From: Adiantum capillus-veneris
Lineage: Eukaryota > Streptophyta > Polypodiopsida > Polypodiales > Pteridaceae
Direction: 5' to 3'
NCBI GenBank assembly: GCA_014529385.2
Contig: CM043970.1
Location: 44,248,779-44,312,778, forward strand
DNA length: 64,000 nt
Shown one piece after another: positions 1 to 11,346 of this stretch (within the stretch, counting starts at the first letter, position 1; each line of letters begins with the position of its first letter). The notes below the pieces were generated by a model. It ran no database searches and had not been told where the DNA came from. It was given only the letters and a program-made list of their open reading frames with translations. A program made the translations under genes and the position numbers.

Positions 1-26
1 TAAAACTCACAAATCTTGAAGAGAAG

Positions 27-245
27 ATGAAACCATTGGCACCATCTTCAAGGCAAAAACAACAACCTAAAGAAGGTTTTGTTCATAGATGCATACGGTG
101 TGATAGCACAGAGCATGCTAGGAGAGAATGTGACAGCTTCAGTGAAGCTTTGAGAAAAGATCTTGTCTTCTTCAAGGATGGGAAGATTCACTTAAGGGAG
201 ACAGGTTTACTTTTAAGGACTAACTTTGAGAAAGGAGGAATGTAG
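27..245 (+). pseudogene. Gag C-terminal fragment with CCHC zinc knuckle (Ty3/gypsy)
   Basis: A 72-residue open stretch contains CIRCDSTEHARREC, a C-x2-C-x4-H-x4-C zinc knuckle typical of the nucleocapsid part of retrotransposon Gag, which packages the element RNA. Lys and Arg are abundant before the knuckle. The N-terminal capsid part would lie upstream of the window. The frame ends in a TAG just before the next open segment at 261. Assignment rests on the knuckle and on the protease and RT that follow on the same strand. Confidence 0.6.
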
Positions 246-260
246 AGTCTGGTAGAGGAT

Positions 261-1074
261 ATGGCCACTACCCATGCCATCTCTACATCCGAGGCATCTA
301 CTTATACAGTTAAGATTGAACCATTGAGGAGTTTTGAAGAAAATGGTAAGTTGTGGCCAAGTGCTATGAAGCTAGCAAGGAAAGGGAAGCTTACAACAGA
401 AGTCCTACATGAAGCAGGTGACTGTATCCGTCTAGAAATAGGATGGAATGACCCTGTGTACTCCTTGTCAGTGCATGCCTATATTGAAAAATGTCAAAAC
501 AACGAAGTGTTTGTGGAAGAAAAGAGTAGGCGAGAGAGTGGTGAGGAAGGACCATAAAACAGAATTACTAGAAGAAGCTACATAATAGCTCCTCAAGCGC
601 CTCCGACACAGGAAGCATCCCCACCTGAAGCGACTATGGAAGAAAGTACAACTCGAAGGAAAAAGGAGTCATCAAAAGGTAAGCCTGAAACTCAAACTTA
701 TAAGCTAGAGTCTGATATTGAGGCTGCTACAGACTTAAAGAAAGTTCTAGAAGAAAGAAATTTTGAATAGCAAAATAGAGTTTACCTTGGGGGAAGTCCT
801 TGGCATAGCCAAGCGTGAGTTTCACGAGGAGATCATTGATATTATCAAGAGGAAGAGGCAAACTCTTGTTGACACCATTCGCCCGCAAGTTGAAGGAGAA
901 AGCTTAAAGACACAAATAATACAGGTGCAAGACGGAGAGCATGATGAGGATGTCATAGGGTGCTACCATTCTTCTGGAAGAACAAAGCAAGTACAATTTT
1001 CAAATGGAGATGAGGAGTACGAAGCCATTCTAAGAAGTCACTTTTCCAGGATTCATTGGCAAGAGCTACGATAG
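261..1074 (+). pseudogene. Gag-protease linker region, broken into short ORFs
   Basis: Two open pieces (261-557 and 763-1074) lie between the zinc knuckle and the protease. They are acidic and charged; the second ends in a segment with EEYEAILRSHFSRIHW that often precedes the protease in plant Ty3 polyproteins. Stops and frame changes lie between them. I recognise no catalytic motif. The role as polyprotein linker is inferred from position. Confidence 0.45.
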
Positions 1075-1565
1075 AGACAATGGTCAAGGTGGGTGATCTT
1101 GAAGAGCTATTTGTTGCCTTGATTGACCATGGCTCAGAAATAAACATAATGTCAAAGAGCTTATTCAACAAGTGCAAATTACCAGTGGACACAGATCATG
1201 GCTCGATGGTTAAGGTAGCAAATAATTCATCAGGTGAGTTATATGCAGCTTCTCCTAGTGTGAAAGTGACTATTGGAGATATAAAGGAAGAGAAAAATTT
1301 CTTTGTACATGACACATCTTCTTATGATCTCATCCTTGGACAACCCTACATTGTAGGGGTTAGAATGGATACAAAGGTAATGGATGATGGTTTTGCTTAT
1401 GCTAGGATAAGAAGTAAAGCTGAAAAACGTGTTGTTCAATTTCTCACTGTCTGTGTGAATCATGAAAGAAATCGTGACAGTCTCCGAGAGCGCCCATTTT
1501 CCGGATTGAGTAAAGAGTTTTATGATCATCGAGAGAGAATGGATTTTGGCCAGGTACTATTGTAG
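1056..1565 (+). pseudogene. Retroviral-type aspartic protease domain (Ty3/gypsy)
   Basis: The segment LIDHGSEINIMSKSLF fits the active-site strand of retrotransposon proteases (normally D-S/T-G); here the second residue is His. Downstream, FVHDTSSYDLILGQPYI matches the conserved flap-to-helix region with the ILG motif. The protease would cut the Gag-Pol polyprotein inside virus-like particles. The frame overlaps the preceding open segment and stops at 1563-1565. About 360 degraded bases follow before RT begins. Confidence 0.75.
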
Positions 1566-1924
1566 AGCGGGATTATGATGATACAAAAAAGGGAAAGGTT
1601 CTCACATAAGGAGGTTTTTTGTACAGGTTTTGCAGGTCTAACAGAATATGGACATGTCTCTTTTCTAAAATGTGAGAACTTGAGTTGAGGTTCCTACAAA
1701 CATGTACATAGTCTACAAAGGGAGTGGAAAGAACATGGTCTACTAGGAAATAGTGAAAACATAACAGGTGTGTTTGAGGAGTTTTCTTTTGTGCACACAT
1801 TATAGGATTTGCAGTCTATAGTAGATTATCCTTTGCATGACCAAAATGAGATAGTGAAAGTGTGCTCACTTGAAATGTACAATGTGGTTGAGGCATTTCA
1901 AAAGGAACAGGAGATGAAGTAAAG
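1566..1924 (+). other. Degraded protease-RT connector
   Basis: No usable reading frame remains. Short pieces in different frames (for example around 1855-1915) still look like polyprotein connector sequence, so this is probably decayed pol rather than an insertion. Confidence 0.4.
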
Positions 1925-2904
1925 GTGGACACCAAGTACAAGACTGTGGAAAAGAACTTAAAACCAGTGGCACTTTCTTTGTCAAAGGACTGCAAGGAAA
2001 AGCTAGAACAAGCTTCTTTGCAACCTAGGCTCAGAGATCCAAAAGGGATTGGACACAGGTTTACAAAGGAGTCTCTAAAGCAATTGAAGATTAGGAATGA
2101 GGACTCCTTGACACAGGTTGAAAGGGAATGTTTTGAAGACATGCTCTCTAAACATGGAAAAGCATTTGCATTTGAGCCACATGAGATAGGATGTGTAGAT
2201 CCTACCATTGTTGCTCCTATGGTGATCTTTACCATCCATCGTGTACCTTGGAACTTACGACTAATACGAGTTCCAAAGGCTCACTTACCAAAGTTAATTG
2301 AGCTGCTAAACGAGAAGATCAAGATGGGTATTTTGGAGCATTTATGTGCTCCATACTCAAACAGGTGGTTCACAGTACCAAAGAAGAATGGAGCTTTGTG
2401 CTTCATCCAAGATATGCAGCTGGTCAACACAGTCACAATCAGGAATATGGGTATAGGTCCAATTGTGGATGAGTTTGCAAAAGCATTTACAGGAAGGGAA
2501 ATTTATTCTATGGAAGATTTGTACTCAAGGTATGATCAGTTCCAACTAGCAATGGAAAGCACGGATCTAACTACCATGAGGACACCTTTGGGTTTGGTAA
2601 GGATGTGTACCTTACCATACGGAGCAACCAATTCAGTTGCACATATGATGAATGGTACGAATAAGGTCTTACATGACTTTATTCCCAAGTCACTTTGCCC
2701 TTTATTGATGATGTTCCTATCAAAGGATGTGAAGTAAGTAATAAAGATGAAGCTTTTGATTCCAAGGGGTGCCACAACTTTGTGGCACAACACATAAATG
2801 ATTTTGACAAGATCCTATCCAGACTTGAAGAGGTGAACCTTACCCTCTCAGGACAAAAGTGTGTGTTTGGAGTGAAGAAGGCATTGATTGTTGGGCACCA
2901 ATGA
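1925..2904 (+). pseudogene. Reverse transcriptase domain (Ty3/gypsy), frameshifted
   Basis: The open segment 1925-2737 carries the RT approach region (APYSNRWFTVPKKNGALCFI, the palm strand after the fingers), YSMEDLYSRYDQFQLAM and TPLGLVRMCTLPYGATNSVA. The catalytic FIDDVPIKG lies in another frame at about 2698, so a frameshift sits just before the active site; the frame shifts again near 2890. The usual (S/T)xxDL...GYHQ pattern is altered (EDLYSRYDQF). The protein would copy element RNA to DNA; this copy cannot do so without frame correction. Confidence 0.85.
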
Positions 2905-3600
2905 GAGACGACCTTGTCTAGCAAAAATTGATGCAATTCAGAAGATGAAGGAGGTATGCATATATGTGAGTGAAGTTCGCAGATTTCTTGGTGCATGTGT
3001 GTCTTATGTTATATGGATTCCACATTATGCACATGTAGCAGATCCTTTGTACCAGTTGTTAAGGAAAAATCAAAAGTTTCATTGGGGAGACGCACAAGCA
3101 AGGGCTATAAGAAAGCTAAAGGATTTTCTACAACAAGCACCAACTTTGAGAAAGGTAAACTATGAGTGTGGAAAGCAAGTAATAGTGACAGTGGATACGA
3201 GTCCGACAGGAATTGGATGGGCAATAGGGCAGGATGACAAAGAGGGACATAGGAATGTGGTAAGGTTTGGAGCCAAGGTTCTAAGTACTCGACAAAGGAA
3301 CTACCCATAGGTAGAATGAGAGTCGTGGGGCATGGTTATAGCACTAAAGTGGGAAAAGGAGTACTTGATTGGAGCATATGTGGTTGTGGAAACAGATTGT
3401 CTGCCACTCCTTGGAATGATTACAAGCTGCTCAACACCAGACATTGCCATGCTAAGATGGATTGCCTACATTAATTCCTTGATCCCGAGTCCAAGCATAT
3501 TGAAGGAAAAGGCAATCCTGTAGCGGATATGCTATCGAGGGTAAGGTATGAGGATGAGCGAGACATGGTAGATGATAGTGAAGATGTAGGCACAAGGTTC
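2888..3600 (+). pseudogene. RT thumb and RNase H domain (Ty3/gypsy)
   Basis: VRRFLGACVSYVIWIPHYAH is the thumb/connection region that follows Ty3 RTs. RNase H follows with VTVDTSPTGIGWAIGQ (first catalytic Asp), the ALKWEKEYL helix after a stop near 3310, and VVETDCLPLLGMI (another catalytic Asp). RNase H removes the RNA strand after first-strand synthesis. The break at 3308-3330 and later stops mark decay. Confidence 0.75.
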
Positions 3601-3608
3601 TACTCCAT

Positions 3609-5126
3609 TTAATCATGTTGAGCATAATGATGTTGGCACACCTAGTGCACTTGAGTTGTTTTTAGAAGATGGGTATAAAGGAGATTGGTTACTTATTGGT
3701 CGTTATTTGAGTTCTTTAACAAAACAGGGTGATTGGTCTGAGCATGAGTTTAAGAGGATATGCAAAAAATCATATGAGTACTTTCTGCAGGATAGTTACT
3801 TATGAGACATCCAAAACAGAGGGGTGCTAAACCACAAAGGGTAGTATGTAACAAACAGATTCAAGTAAAGCTCATGCCAGAGTTTCATGAGAACCTATGG
3901 GCTGGACACCATGGTGTGTGGGAAACCTTTTCAAAGCTAAAGGAAAGGTATTGGTGGAAAGGTATGTACAAGGATGTATCCCACTTTGTGGAATCATGTG
4001 TAACATGTCAAATGTATTCAAATGTGTTACATGGTGATAGGTCACCATGCCTTTAGGACTCTGGAAGATGAGGTACTTGGTTCTTGTAAGAGAAGACTTG
4101 GCTAATCGGGTTGAAGGGTGAGCTTTAAGGACAAAGACTACAGAGGTAGTATGTAAATTTATCCTTGAGAATATAATCTGCCGCCGCTATGGTTGTATGG
4201 GAAAGATAACTGCAGACAGAGGAGAGCTGGATGCAGAGGAAGCAAGGGAATTCTTTTCTAGGATAGGAACCAATCTTTCCCTTACCACCGCTTACAATCT
4301 GGAAGGCAACGGGAAAAGTGAAAGAGGGCATCCACCAATCATCAAAGCCTTGGCTAAAGCTTGTGAAGGGAGAATTAGTGAGTGGCCAAAACTATTGCCA
4401 TATGCTCTATGGGCTGATCGCATGACACATAGCTCAGTAACTGGCTACATGCCTGCAGAATTGACGTATGGTCAAAAGCTTGTAATGCCCATTGAAGAGA
4501 CCATTCTCACATGGAATGTGCTACCTTAGCAACATGGGCTTAGTAGAGAAGAGCTCCTTGCCTTGCGTATAAGACACCTAGAAAGAAGGCCTGAAGACAT
4601 TGAGGTTGCAAAAGAAAGATTGAAGAATGCTAGGTTGAAAAGCAAGGACTACTTTGATAGACGACACAGGCTAAGAAGGAAGGTAATTAAGCAAGGAGAT
4701 TTGGTTTTAGTGTATGGCAGTAGTCTTGATAACCAGCATACTGTCATGCGAAAGGTTTCAAAAATATGGTTTGGACCGTATATAGTCAAGTACGTACGTG
4801 GCAATGCCACTTACACCCTGGCTGAATTGGATGGAACAGAGATAAAGATGCCCATTGCAGGAAAGAGAATCAAGGTATTCAAAAGAAGAGAGGATAGTCA
4901 TCCGGATGATGAAGTAAGCAAGAATGAAGGTTTGGAGTCACCGAGTGAAGATGAAGAAGAAGAAACTCCAAGAGAGTCAAACCTGCAAACATCGGCTGTG
5001 GCACATATCGGAGGATGTGTAGATTTAGAGGGGGTGGATGTCGTGCCGTGGCACGTACATAGTGGGAAACGGAAGCTAAGCCCTACAATATTATGGATTT
5101 TATGTGTAAGCCTTAAGTGTGCATAA
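3609..5126 (+). pseudogene. Integrase domain (Ty3/gypsy) with C-terminal DNA-binding part
   Basis: An HHCC zinc-binding region is visible at 3880-4030 (HENLWAGHHG ... CVTCQ). The core is damaged: the first catalytic Asp region (about 4060-4190) is unreadable; ITADRGE at about 4203-4220 marks the second Asp and GKSERG the Glu. The region 4563-4900 gives the C-terminal SH3-like part (GDLVLVYGSSLD, WFGPYIVKYV, YTLAELDG), and an acidic tail runs to 5126. Integrase would insert the cDNA into the genome. At least three frame breaks are present. Confidence 0.8.
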
Positions 5127-6180
5127 GTATATGCATTTTCTATTTACCATGCAAAAAGCTAGTTGAAGTTTGATGTGTCACTCTTGTTGGGAGTGGGCTT
5201 TGTCCTATGATCCCGGGATTCTTTGTGAACCTCTTCTTGGAGCCATGATGAAATGAGCCTATTAAATGTACCTCCTATATACTAGGCATCCTAGGTGGCA
5301 TATGACATGTGTAGCATGGCCAAAAGTGGCCTTAGTCATAGTATACCCCATGAGGTGTCATTCTACACATAGTAGGTGCACTTTGGAGTGATTATGGACC
5401 TAGAAAAATCCCTTAAAAAAGTGGTTACGAGTTTGTTTGATGTCATCCATGATGTATTCCAAGATCTCTCTCAATTTTTTATGAAGATACTTTATGCACA
5501 TGTTCCCACCATAGCTCAATAACTCTTGGAGGCTTAACCCTTGACATGTGGCAGCAGCAAGGAGAAGATATTTGGAGAAAGATCTAGAAGAACCTCTAGA
5601 TATTTCTTGAAGAGAAAGATCCAAAAACTTTGAAGATAATTTCAAGATATTTTGAAAAGATAGACACTTGTCACACAAATCCCTTGGATATTTCCAAGCA
5701 AATATCTTCTTCATGGGGCAACTTCACCTATAAATAGATCCTCTTGCCCCTCACTTGGGCATGAAGCAAACCATCAAGCAATCAAGCGCTCAAGAAATCC
5801 CCATAATCAACCCACTCTAACAAGCCATCACCCAACCACCTAGCCATCTCCTTGAGTGAAACTTTGTCTGAATTTCAGCCCAACACATCTTGAGCTTGCT
5901 ACTTCATGCCTCAAGCCTTCTATCTTCTAACTTGTAATACTCATACACTCTAACCTTCTTTCATCAATAAAGACGCATTAGTGGTGGCTTGCAAACGGTG
6001 TTGAGTACTAGTACTCATCTTCTACTTCATCAAGTTGGCTACAAGACCACAAAGTCTTGAGGTGTGCTTCACTTCTTTGGCTTGAGCTTGTGTGGGTCTT
6101 TGTGTGTTTGTCGTCTCTCTTATCTCTTTCCTCCATTGTTTGACTGCTTTCTAAACTTTCTTCTTTCTCCACGTCCTCTT
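5039..6180 (+). repeat. Probable 3' LTR of the first Ty3/gypsy element
   Basis: A purine tract (agagggggtgga, 5027-5038) ends directly before TGTCGTGCCGTGGCAC, the expected polypurine-tract/LTR junction. Inside lie a TATA box TATAAATAG (5729-5737) and a polyadenylation signal AATAAA (5967-5972), the order of U3 and R. The start overlaps the end of the integrase frame. The right end, normally CA, cannot be fixed because the partner LTR is outside the window. Confidence 0.6.
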
Positions 6181-6211
6181 AATTTGCCACTACTAGACTA
6201 CTCTAATTCTT

Positions 6212-7160
6212 TCGATGCTGTTGGAACTGTATGCATTAGTTGTTGGGTTAACCATCAACTTGACTATTTTCTTGATTGATATCTTTGTGAGATCCGTTGA
6301 TGCTCTTATTTGGGCTGGCAAGAGATATCCAAAAGATCATATCTTCAGGCATTTGGGATATCCCATAGGAGTTGGGGCTACTCAAAAGCAATTGCAGCAG
6401 TGGCTTATTGATAGAGTCAAGGGGAAAATTGTTTCTTAGTTTTGTGATCTATGGCCTTTGCATGCTAGATTGAGAATAGTACAAGCTATATTTGTTCCCT
6501 ATATGCTTTGTTATCATCCATTATTGGACTGGTCTGAGAAAATGCATGTGGAAAATCTTAGAAGCTTCAGTGGTCTACTTCCATGGTGTTTGGCACCTAG
6601 CTTCTTGGGATAAATTGTTTTCAGTAGATTCACTTAATATTGGCTTTGATGTTAGTACTATGCTCATTAAATCTTGAAAAAAGTCATGTGCTTTCTTGTT
6701 GTGGAAAGGCAGATAAAGATATACAGGGAATTATTTGGGGTTTGAAAATCTGATTTGGAGTTTTGCTTTTAAGGTGGTACATGCTAAATTGATTAGGAAA
6801 CCTACACTCTCTTTGTTTAAAAAAGGGGTTTGCCAAACTGATCAAATGTTGGACTCTAATCTATAGTTGAAATTCTTTTTTTCAACTAGAAGGAAGTACA
6901 GATTGGGCACTAGAAGCAGGGGCTTGTGGCATCAGCTCATGACTCATGTACACAATTTATCATTCTATTTAGAGGCAAATGTAGCAAATAGACACAGAGC
7001 TTGGCCTTGCCAAGCTATGCAACCAATTGGTGGCAATCTCCATCTACTATATTTAACAAAAGTGAACGGTGTCAGACACATGTATACAGGATAGATATAA
7101 TAAACAATGGAATTTACACATGACTGAGAAGTGGTGGTTACATGTATTGTCTGATGTATG
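6212..7160 (+). pseudogene. LINE (non-LTR) reverse transcriptase C-terminal fragment, copy 1
   Basis: The translation FRHLGYPIGVG, then QLQQWLIDRVKGKI and, after a stop, WPLHARLRIVQAIFVP matches the post-palm region of plant L1-type RTs (YLGxPLG ... W ... LxxAGRxxLxxxVL). A homologous copy lies at 56,316-57,170 with the same order of motifs, including a later M/LQ-IGG-L block at about 7018 here and 56,880 there. No ORF1, endonuclease or poly(A) tail is recognised, so this is a fragment. It sits between a Ty3 LTR and a copia LTR. Confidence 0.6.
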
Positions 7161-7268
7161 GTCTATACCAAATCACTTTAAGTTTTTTTGTTTTTCTGGA
7201 TAGTCTGTACTTGGGTCCTGCCAATTGCTCAAAATTTAAAGAAGAAAGGGTTCACTGATGCTAAATGC

Positions 7269-7499
7269 TGTGTGTTACCATATACATGTGATAGTGATGT
7301 GTGTGAACACACTAGGACTGCCAGGGCATTTTTTCCCTCTTTAGGAGGTTTTTTCCTCCGTGCATTGTATATACACCCATCACTCTAGGGCTATCTATCT
7401 TTTCACTACACACTAAGTAACACACTCTCTATTGTTTCCCTTGAGCTTACTTCATCTTCTCCAAGCTGTGTGCATTTCTCTGCAACCCTAATTCCAACA
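7269..7499 (+). repeat. 5' LTR of the copia element
   Basis: The right end is fixed by the primer site two bases further on and by a terminal CA (…ccaaca). A TATA-like tatataca lies near 7367. The left end is a guess at a TG near 7269, where LINE-like sequence stops. No 3' LTR is available to confirm it. Confidence 0.55.
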
Positions 7500-7501
7500 A
7501 T

Positions 7502-7513
7502 TGGTATCAGAGC
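7502..7513 (+). promoter_or_regulatory. Primer binding site, initiator Met-tRNA
   Basis: TGGTATCAGAGC matches the 3' end of plant initiator Met-tRNA, the usual primer for minus-strand synthesis in plant LTR elements. It stands two bases after the LTR end. Confidence 0.85.
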
Positions 7514-7858
7514 AGGTTGCATCCTCCCGGGCTTAGTCGCTAGCTGCTCCAGCACACGCCTGCTCACTTTCTATGATTTAAGTGAGCTTTGGTAAGCGGT
7601 CAAGTCGACAAAATTTCAGGAAAACTCATAGAGCTTAGTCTGCTCAGATTTTTGATTCGGGCTCATTTCGGCCTCCGTTTCCACTACAGGCAGTACTGCA
7701 CATGCTATTTTGTCATTTTGTGCAAAATTTCTGTCAGTGCCGTTTTCTACATAACATGTGCATCATAGTCTTCTACGGTTTGTGCTATATAGCATGTGTT
7801 GTTCCCACGCCGTTTCTCCTATTTTCGAGCAGTAAACACATCAGGTGCAACATTTACC

Positions 7859-8699
7859 ATGGCTGACAACAACACAGATGTGTTCAAGATGTTTGTTGCT
7901 GAGGACTGGTTGGATGAGGAGAACTACCCTATGTGGGCTTATATGATGCAACATGTTATTGTGTCAAAGGGTGTCTGGAACATTGTGCAAGGCATTGATG
8001 TACGTCTTGGTTCTGAGGATGTAGGTGATGTTGAGGATGTTGCAGGTCTTGCTGCAAGGATTGCTGCTGTTAGAGTTGTTTTGCCTATGGCAGAACAAGC
8101 TCATTGGGATGTAAAGGATGCGCAGGATCATGCATTGATTGCATTGTCTGTAAAGTGCACAATTGTTCCTCACATTCGTTCAACAAAATTTGCAAAACAT
8201 GCTTGGGATATTCTAGCAGGTCTTTATGCAAGCCGCAATGAGACTAAAATTTCTTTGCTGCGTAAAGAGCTGGAGTCGAAGACAATGCATGAGGAAGATG
8301 ATATTTCTTGCTGGTGTCAAGGATATCAATGAGAATCTTATTTCTGCCGATGAGGTCATTTCAGACAGTTCTCTTGTGCAGACAGTTCTTGATGCCTTAC
8401 CAGATTCTTACCAGACTTTTGCTAGTACTTGGAGCCTTATGACCCAAGGAAATCCAGAAGTTGTCAAGTTTGATGCATTATGCACATTGCTGTTGCAAGA
8501 GTCACTTTCCAGAAAAAACAGGACTAGACAGCGTGCAGTTGAACAGGCTTTTATTGCTTCTCAAACAAAGGGTGGTAACAACAATGCAGCCACTTCTTAT
8601 GGTTCTGCTGCGAGTGACAAAACTTATGTTCCCAATGCTTCTGTTGGAAACACTTCGTCTGGCTATTCTAGTGATAAGGGCAAAAAGAAGATGCATTGA
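7859..8699 (+). pseudogene. Copia Gag
   Basis: The ATG at 7859 opens MADNNTDVFKMF, followed by ENYPMWAYMMQ, AKHAWDILAGLYAS and KELESKTMHEEDD, the order seen in copia Gag (UBN2 family), which forms the capsid. A frameshift near 8300 moves to another frame with LVQTVLDALPDSYQTFASTW and continues to a stop at 8697. A CCHC-like remnant (HYCKANDHFIKSC) follows the stop. A 196-bp stretch of the same gag region recurs at 50,507-50,702. Confidence 0.85.
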
Positions 8700-9433
8700 C
8701 ATTATTGTAAAGCTAATGATCACTTCATCAAGTCGTGTCCTAAGTTGAAGGCCAAAGAGGCTAAGAAGAAAGAGGGTGGTTCCATTGAAAATGCAGCCAT
8801 TGTTGAGTCTTCTATAAAAGGAGACTGTAATGTTGATGTTGATGCAGAATGGCTTTTAGCAGAGAGTGCACTTACAATCCTGATGCCCATGATGCATGCT
8901 TGTCAGTTGCTACAGATTCACATGTGTGGTATTTCGATAGTGGTGCCACAAAGCACATTACCTCTCATCGTGAATTGTTTACCTCTCTCGAGTCTGTCTG
9001 TCATGGGAATTAAGTCACTTGTGCCAACAATGCATCTTATCCGGTTCAGGGAGTTGGAAAGATTGTGCTTACTGCTGCAAATGGCAGTTCCTTCACACTT
9101 GTTGATGCACTTTATGTACCTGGGAGCAAGAAGAATCTCTTGTCTGTATCCGCACATGCTACACTTGGACTTGTAGTCAAATTTGTGGATGACAGATGTA
9201 CAGTTCATGATCTCAGTTTTGGTGATGAAATTGTTGCATTTGGCCTTTTGTGCCATGGGATTTATAACCTCACTTTGTATGACAAGTGTGGAAAAAAAAT
9301 TGCAAATGCAGTTGCAAATTCAAGGGCTATTTCAGATGAAAATTTTTGGCATACACGTTTTGGCTATCTGAATTTTGCCAGTTTGCTGCGTTTGCAGAAA
9401 TGTGATGTGGTTTGCTTCTTTGCCACTTCTTGA
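8700..9433 (+). pseudogene. Copia protease and GAG-pre-integrase domain
   Basis: WYFDSGATKHITSH (about 8927) is the copia protease active site with D-S-G intact. After a stop at 9010 the same frame continues with PVQGVGKIVLTAANG, DALYVPGSKKNLLSVS and the GAG-pre-integrase signature WHTRFGYLNFASLLRLQK (about 9346-9400). Protease processes the polyprotein; the second domain lies directly before integrase. The frame ends at 9433, where integrase continues in another frame. Confidence 0.85.
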
Positions 9434-10374
9434 AGCACCTGTCAAACATGTTTGTGAAGTCTGTATTGTGGGTAAAATGCAACGTTCGAAGTTACGAAAG
9501 GATGGTTCAGTTAGGGCCACATGCAGGGTGAAGCTTGTGCATAGTGATGTTTGTGAGCCCATGCAAACTCCGTCCTTGGGCAATTACCTTTACTTTGTGA
9601 CTTTCATTGATAATTACTCCAGGCATGCATGGGTATTTCCTCTTAAAGCAAAGTCTTAAATTTTTATGTGCTTCAAACAATTTCTGGCTATGGCTGAAAA
9701 TGTCTCGAAATGTACTATGGGCACCTTCCGTTCCGATCGAGGGGGGGAGTATGTCTCATGAATTTAATGCATTTTTGGCTAGTCGTGGGATAAAACACCA
9801 ATGTATTGTGCCTTATACACCTCAGCAAAATGGTGTTGTTGAGAGGAAAAATAGGTCACTGACGAAAATGGCACGATGTATGGTCAAAAGTTAAGCTTTG
9901 CCGCATTCTTTTTGGCTTGAGGCCATCATGTGTGCCACTTATGTACTTAACAGGTGTCCTACGAAAGCTTTGTAGTCTATTACCTTATTTGAAGCATGGC
10001 ATGATAGAAAGCCTTCTATTGAGCACATGCGTGTTTTTTCCTGTTTGGCATATTCTTTGGTGCCACAAACGTCACCACGCAAAAAATTGGATGATAAGGC
10101 TGTCAAATGTATTTTTGTTGGTTATAGTGGTGAAAGAAAAGGTTACATGTCATATCATCCACAAACAAAGCGTATTGTGGTTTCATGGGATGTAGTGTTT
10201 GTGGAAGATTATGTTCAACCCTTCCTGTCATGTACTAGAAACAGTAGTGTAAGCTCAGAGGACATTTATGACACTTTGTTGCCTCTCTTCATTCGTGGAA
10301 ATATGAATGGAAGATCCAATGAGGCAAATGTACAGCCTATGGGGTTTATGAAAATGTTACAGATCAGCCTATAA
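9428..10374 (+). pseudogene. Copia integrase
   Basis: CEVCIVGKMQRS is the CC half of the zinc domain. The core follows: LVHSDVCEPMQ (first Asp), YFVTFIDNYSRHAWVFPL, then a frame break near 9658, then the second Asp region before RGGEYMSHEF and PYTPQQNGVVERKNRS (catalytic Glu). The C-terminal part carries RVFSCLAYSLVP, KLDDKAVKCIFVGYS and GYMSYHPQTKRI, typical of copia. Stops at 9658 and 9893 and frame shifts show decay. Confidence 0.85.
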
Positions 10375-10394
10375 CTGATGCATATGCACATGAT

Positions 10395-11190
10395 GTGCTT
10401 GATGAGGAAAGGGCTGAAAATGAGCAAGCTAGAGGTATGCCAAAATGGCTAGTGCACACTTTGCGTGACAGTAAATTGGATGCACCTTTGTCTAGTGGTA
10501 CTCGTTCAGGCTCTTGCCATGCATCTTATGCATTAGATTGTTATGCTTTGGCTATGTCTAGCTTACATGATGTTGAGGAGCCTCTGTCTTTTGATGAAGC
10601 ATAGAATTTAGAAAATTGAATGGTTGCCATGCAATCAGAATATGATGCACTTATAGAAAATGACACATGGACTTTATGTGATTTGCTTCCTAGCAAAAAG
10701 GCAATTGGTACGCAGTGGGTGTACAAGTTGAAATGCAAGCCGGATGGTGAGATCGATCGCCATAAGGCTCGACTTGTTGCGAAGGGTTATTCGCAACAAA
10801 AAGGCATAGATTATGAAGATACATTTTCTCCCACTTCTTGTATGACTACTGTGCGTTTTCTATGTGCATTGACAACTCATTTTGGTTGGGATGTACATCA
10901 ATCAGACATTGTTACTGCTTTCTTGAATGGTGACATATTTGAGGAAGTTTATGTAACACAGCCTCTAGGTTTTGTCATAAAAGGACTAGAGGACAAAGCC
11001 TGTAGATGTAAGAAGTCTTTGTGTGGGTTGAAGCAATCTCCTCGTGCTTGGTATGAGAAAGCTGACACTATTTGGTCAAATGAGGCTTTCGTAACAGTCC
11101 AACAGAAAGCACATTGTATGTAAAGCGTGAGGGTGATGTACTTCTCATTGTGGTTCTTTATGTCGATGATTTACTGATCACTGCACCAAA
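10395..11190 (+). pseudogene. Copia reverse transcriptase, truncated after YVDD
   Basis: After an acidic linker (10,395-10,604) and two close stops, MVAMQSEYDALIENDTW opens the RT. KAIGTQWVYKLKCKPDGEI, RHKARLVAKGYSQQKGIDY and WDVHQSDIVTAFLNGD are hallmark copia RT motifs, and SLCGLKQSPRAWY follows. A frameshift near 11,095 leads to LYVDDLLIT at about 11,157. The sequence then becomes a GA repeat, so the rest of RT and all of RNase H are absent. Confidence 0.85.
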
Positions 11191-11191
11191 T

Positions 11192-11253
<62 letters not shown>

Positions 11254-11346
11254 AAAACAAAAAGAAAGAAAGAGAGAATAAAAAACCAAAGAGAGAGAGA
11301 GGGGGGGAGAAGACGAAAGAGAGAGGTAAGGGGAGAAAACAGAAAG
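11190..11346. repeat. (GA)n microsatellite and GA-rich flank
   Basis: About 60 bases of nearly pure GA repeat followed by purine-rich imperfect repeat. It abuts the broken copia RT directly. Confidence 0.9.

Larger units (their letters stand above)
1..6180 (+). mobile_element. Degenerate Ty3/gypsy retrotransposon, 5' part outside the window
   Basis: Domains run in the order gag zinc knuckle, aspartic protease, reverse transcriptase, RNase H, integrase, followed by a purine tract and a probable 3' LTR. Protease-RT-RH-IN is the Ty3/gypsy order. Frameshifts and stops break every domain, so the copy is inactive. The 5' LTR and most of gag lie to the left of the window. The right boundary near 6180 is approximate because no second LTR is available for comparison and a LINE fragment follows. 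Confidence 0.8.
7269..11190 (+). mobile_element. Ty1/copia retrotransposon, 3'-truncated
   Basis: A short 5' LTR, a Met-tRNA primer site, gag, protease, integrase and RT follow in that order, which is the copia order. The copy ends directly after the RT YVDDLLIT motif, where a GA microsatellite begins; the RT thumb, RNase H, polypurine tract and 3' LTR are missing. Several frameshifts and stops lie in the coding part. The left LTR end is approximate. Confidence 0.85.

Noticed and set aside
5400-5714. Minus-strand 104-codon ORF in the first 3' LTR
   Set aside because: Lies within U3 of the LTR and has no recognisable family.
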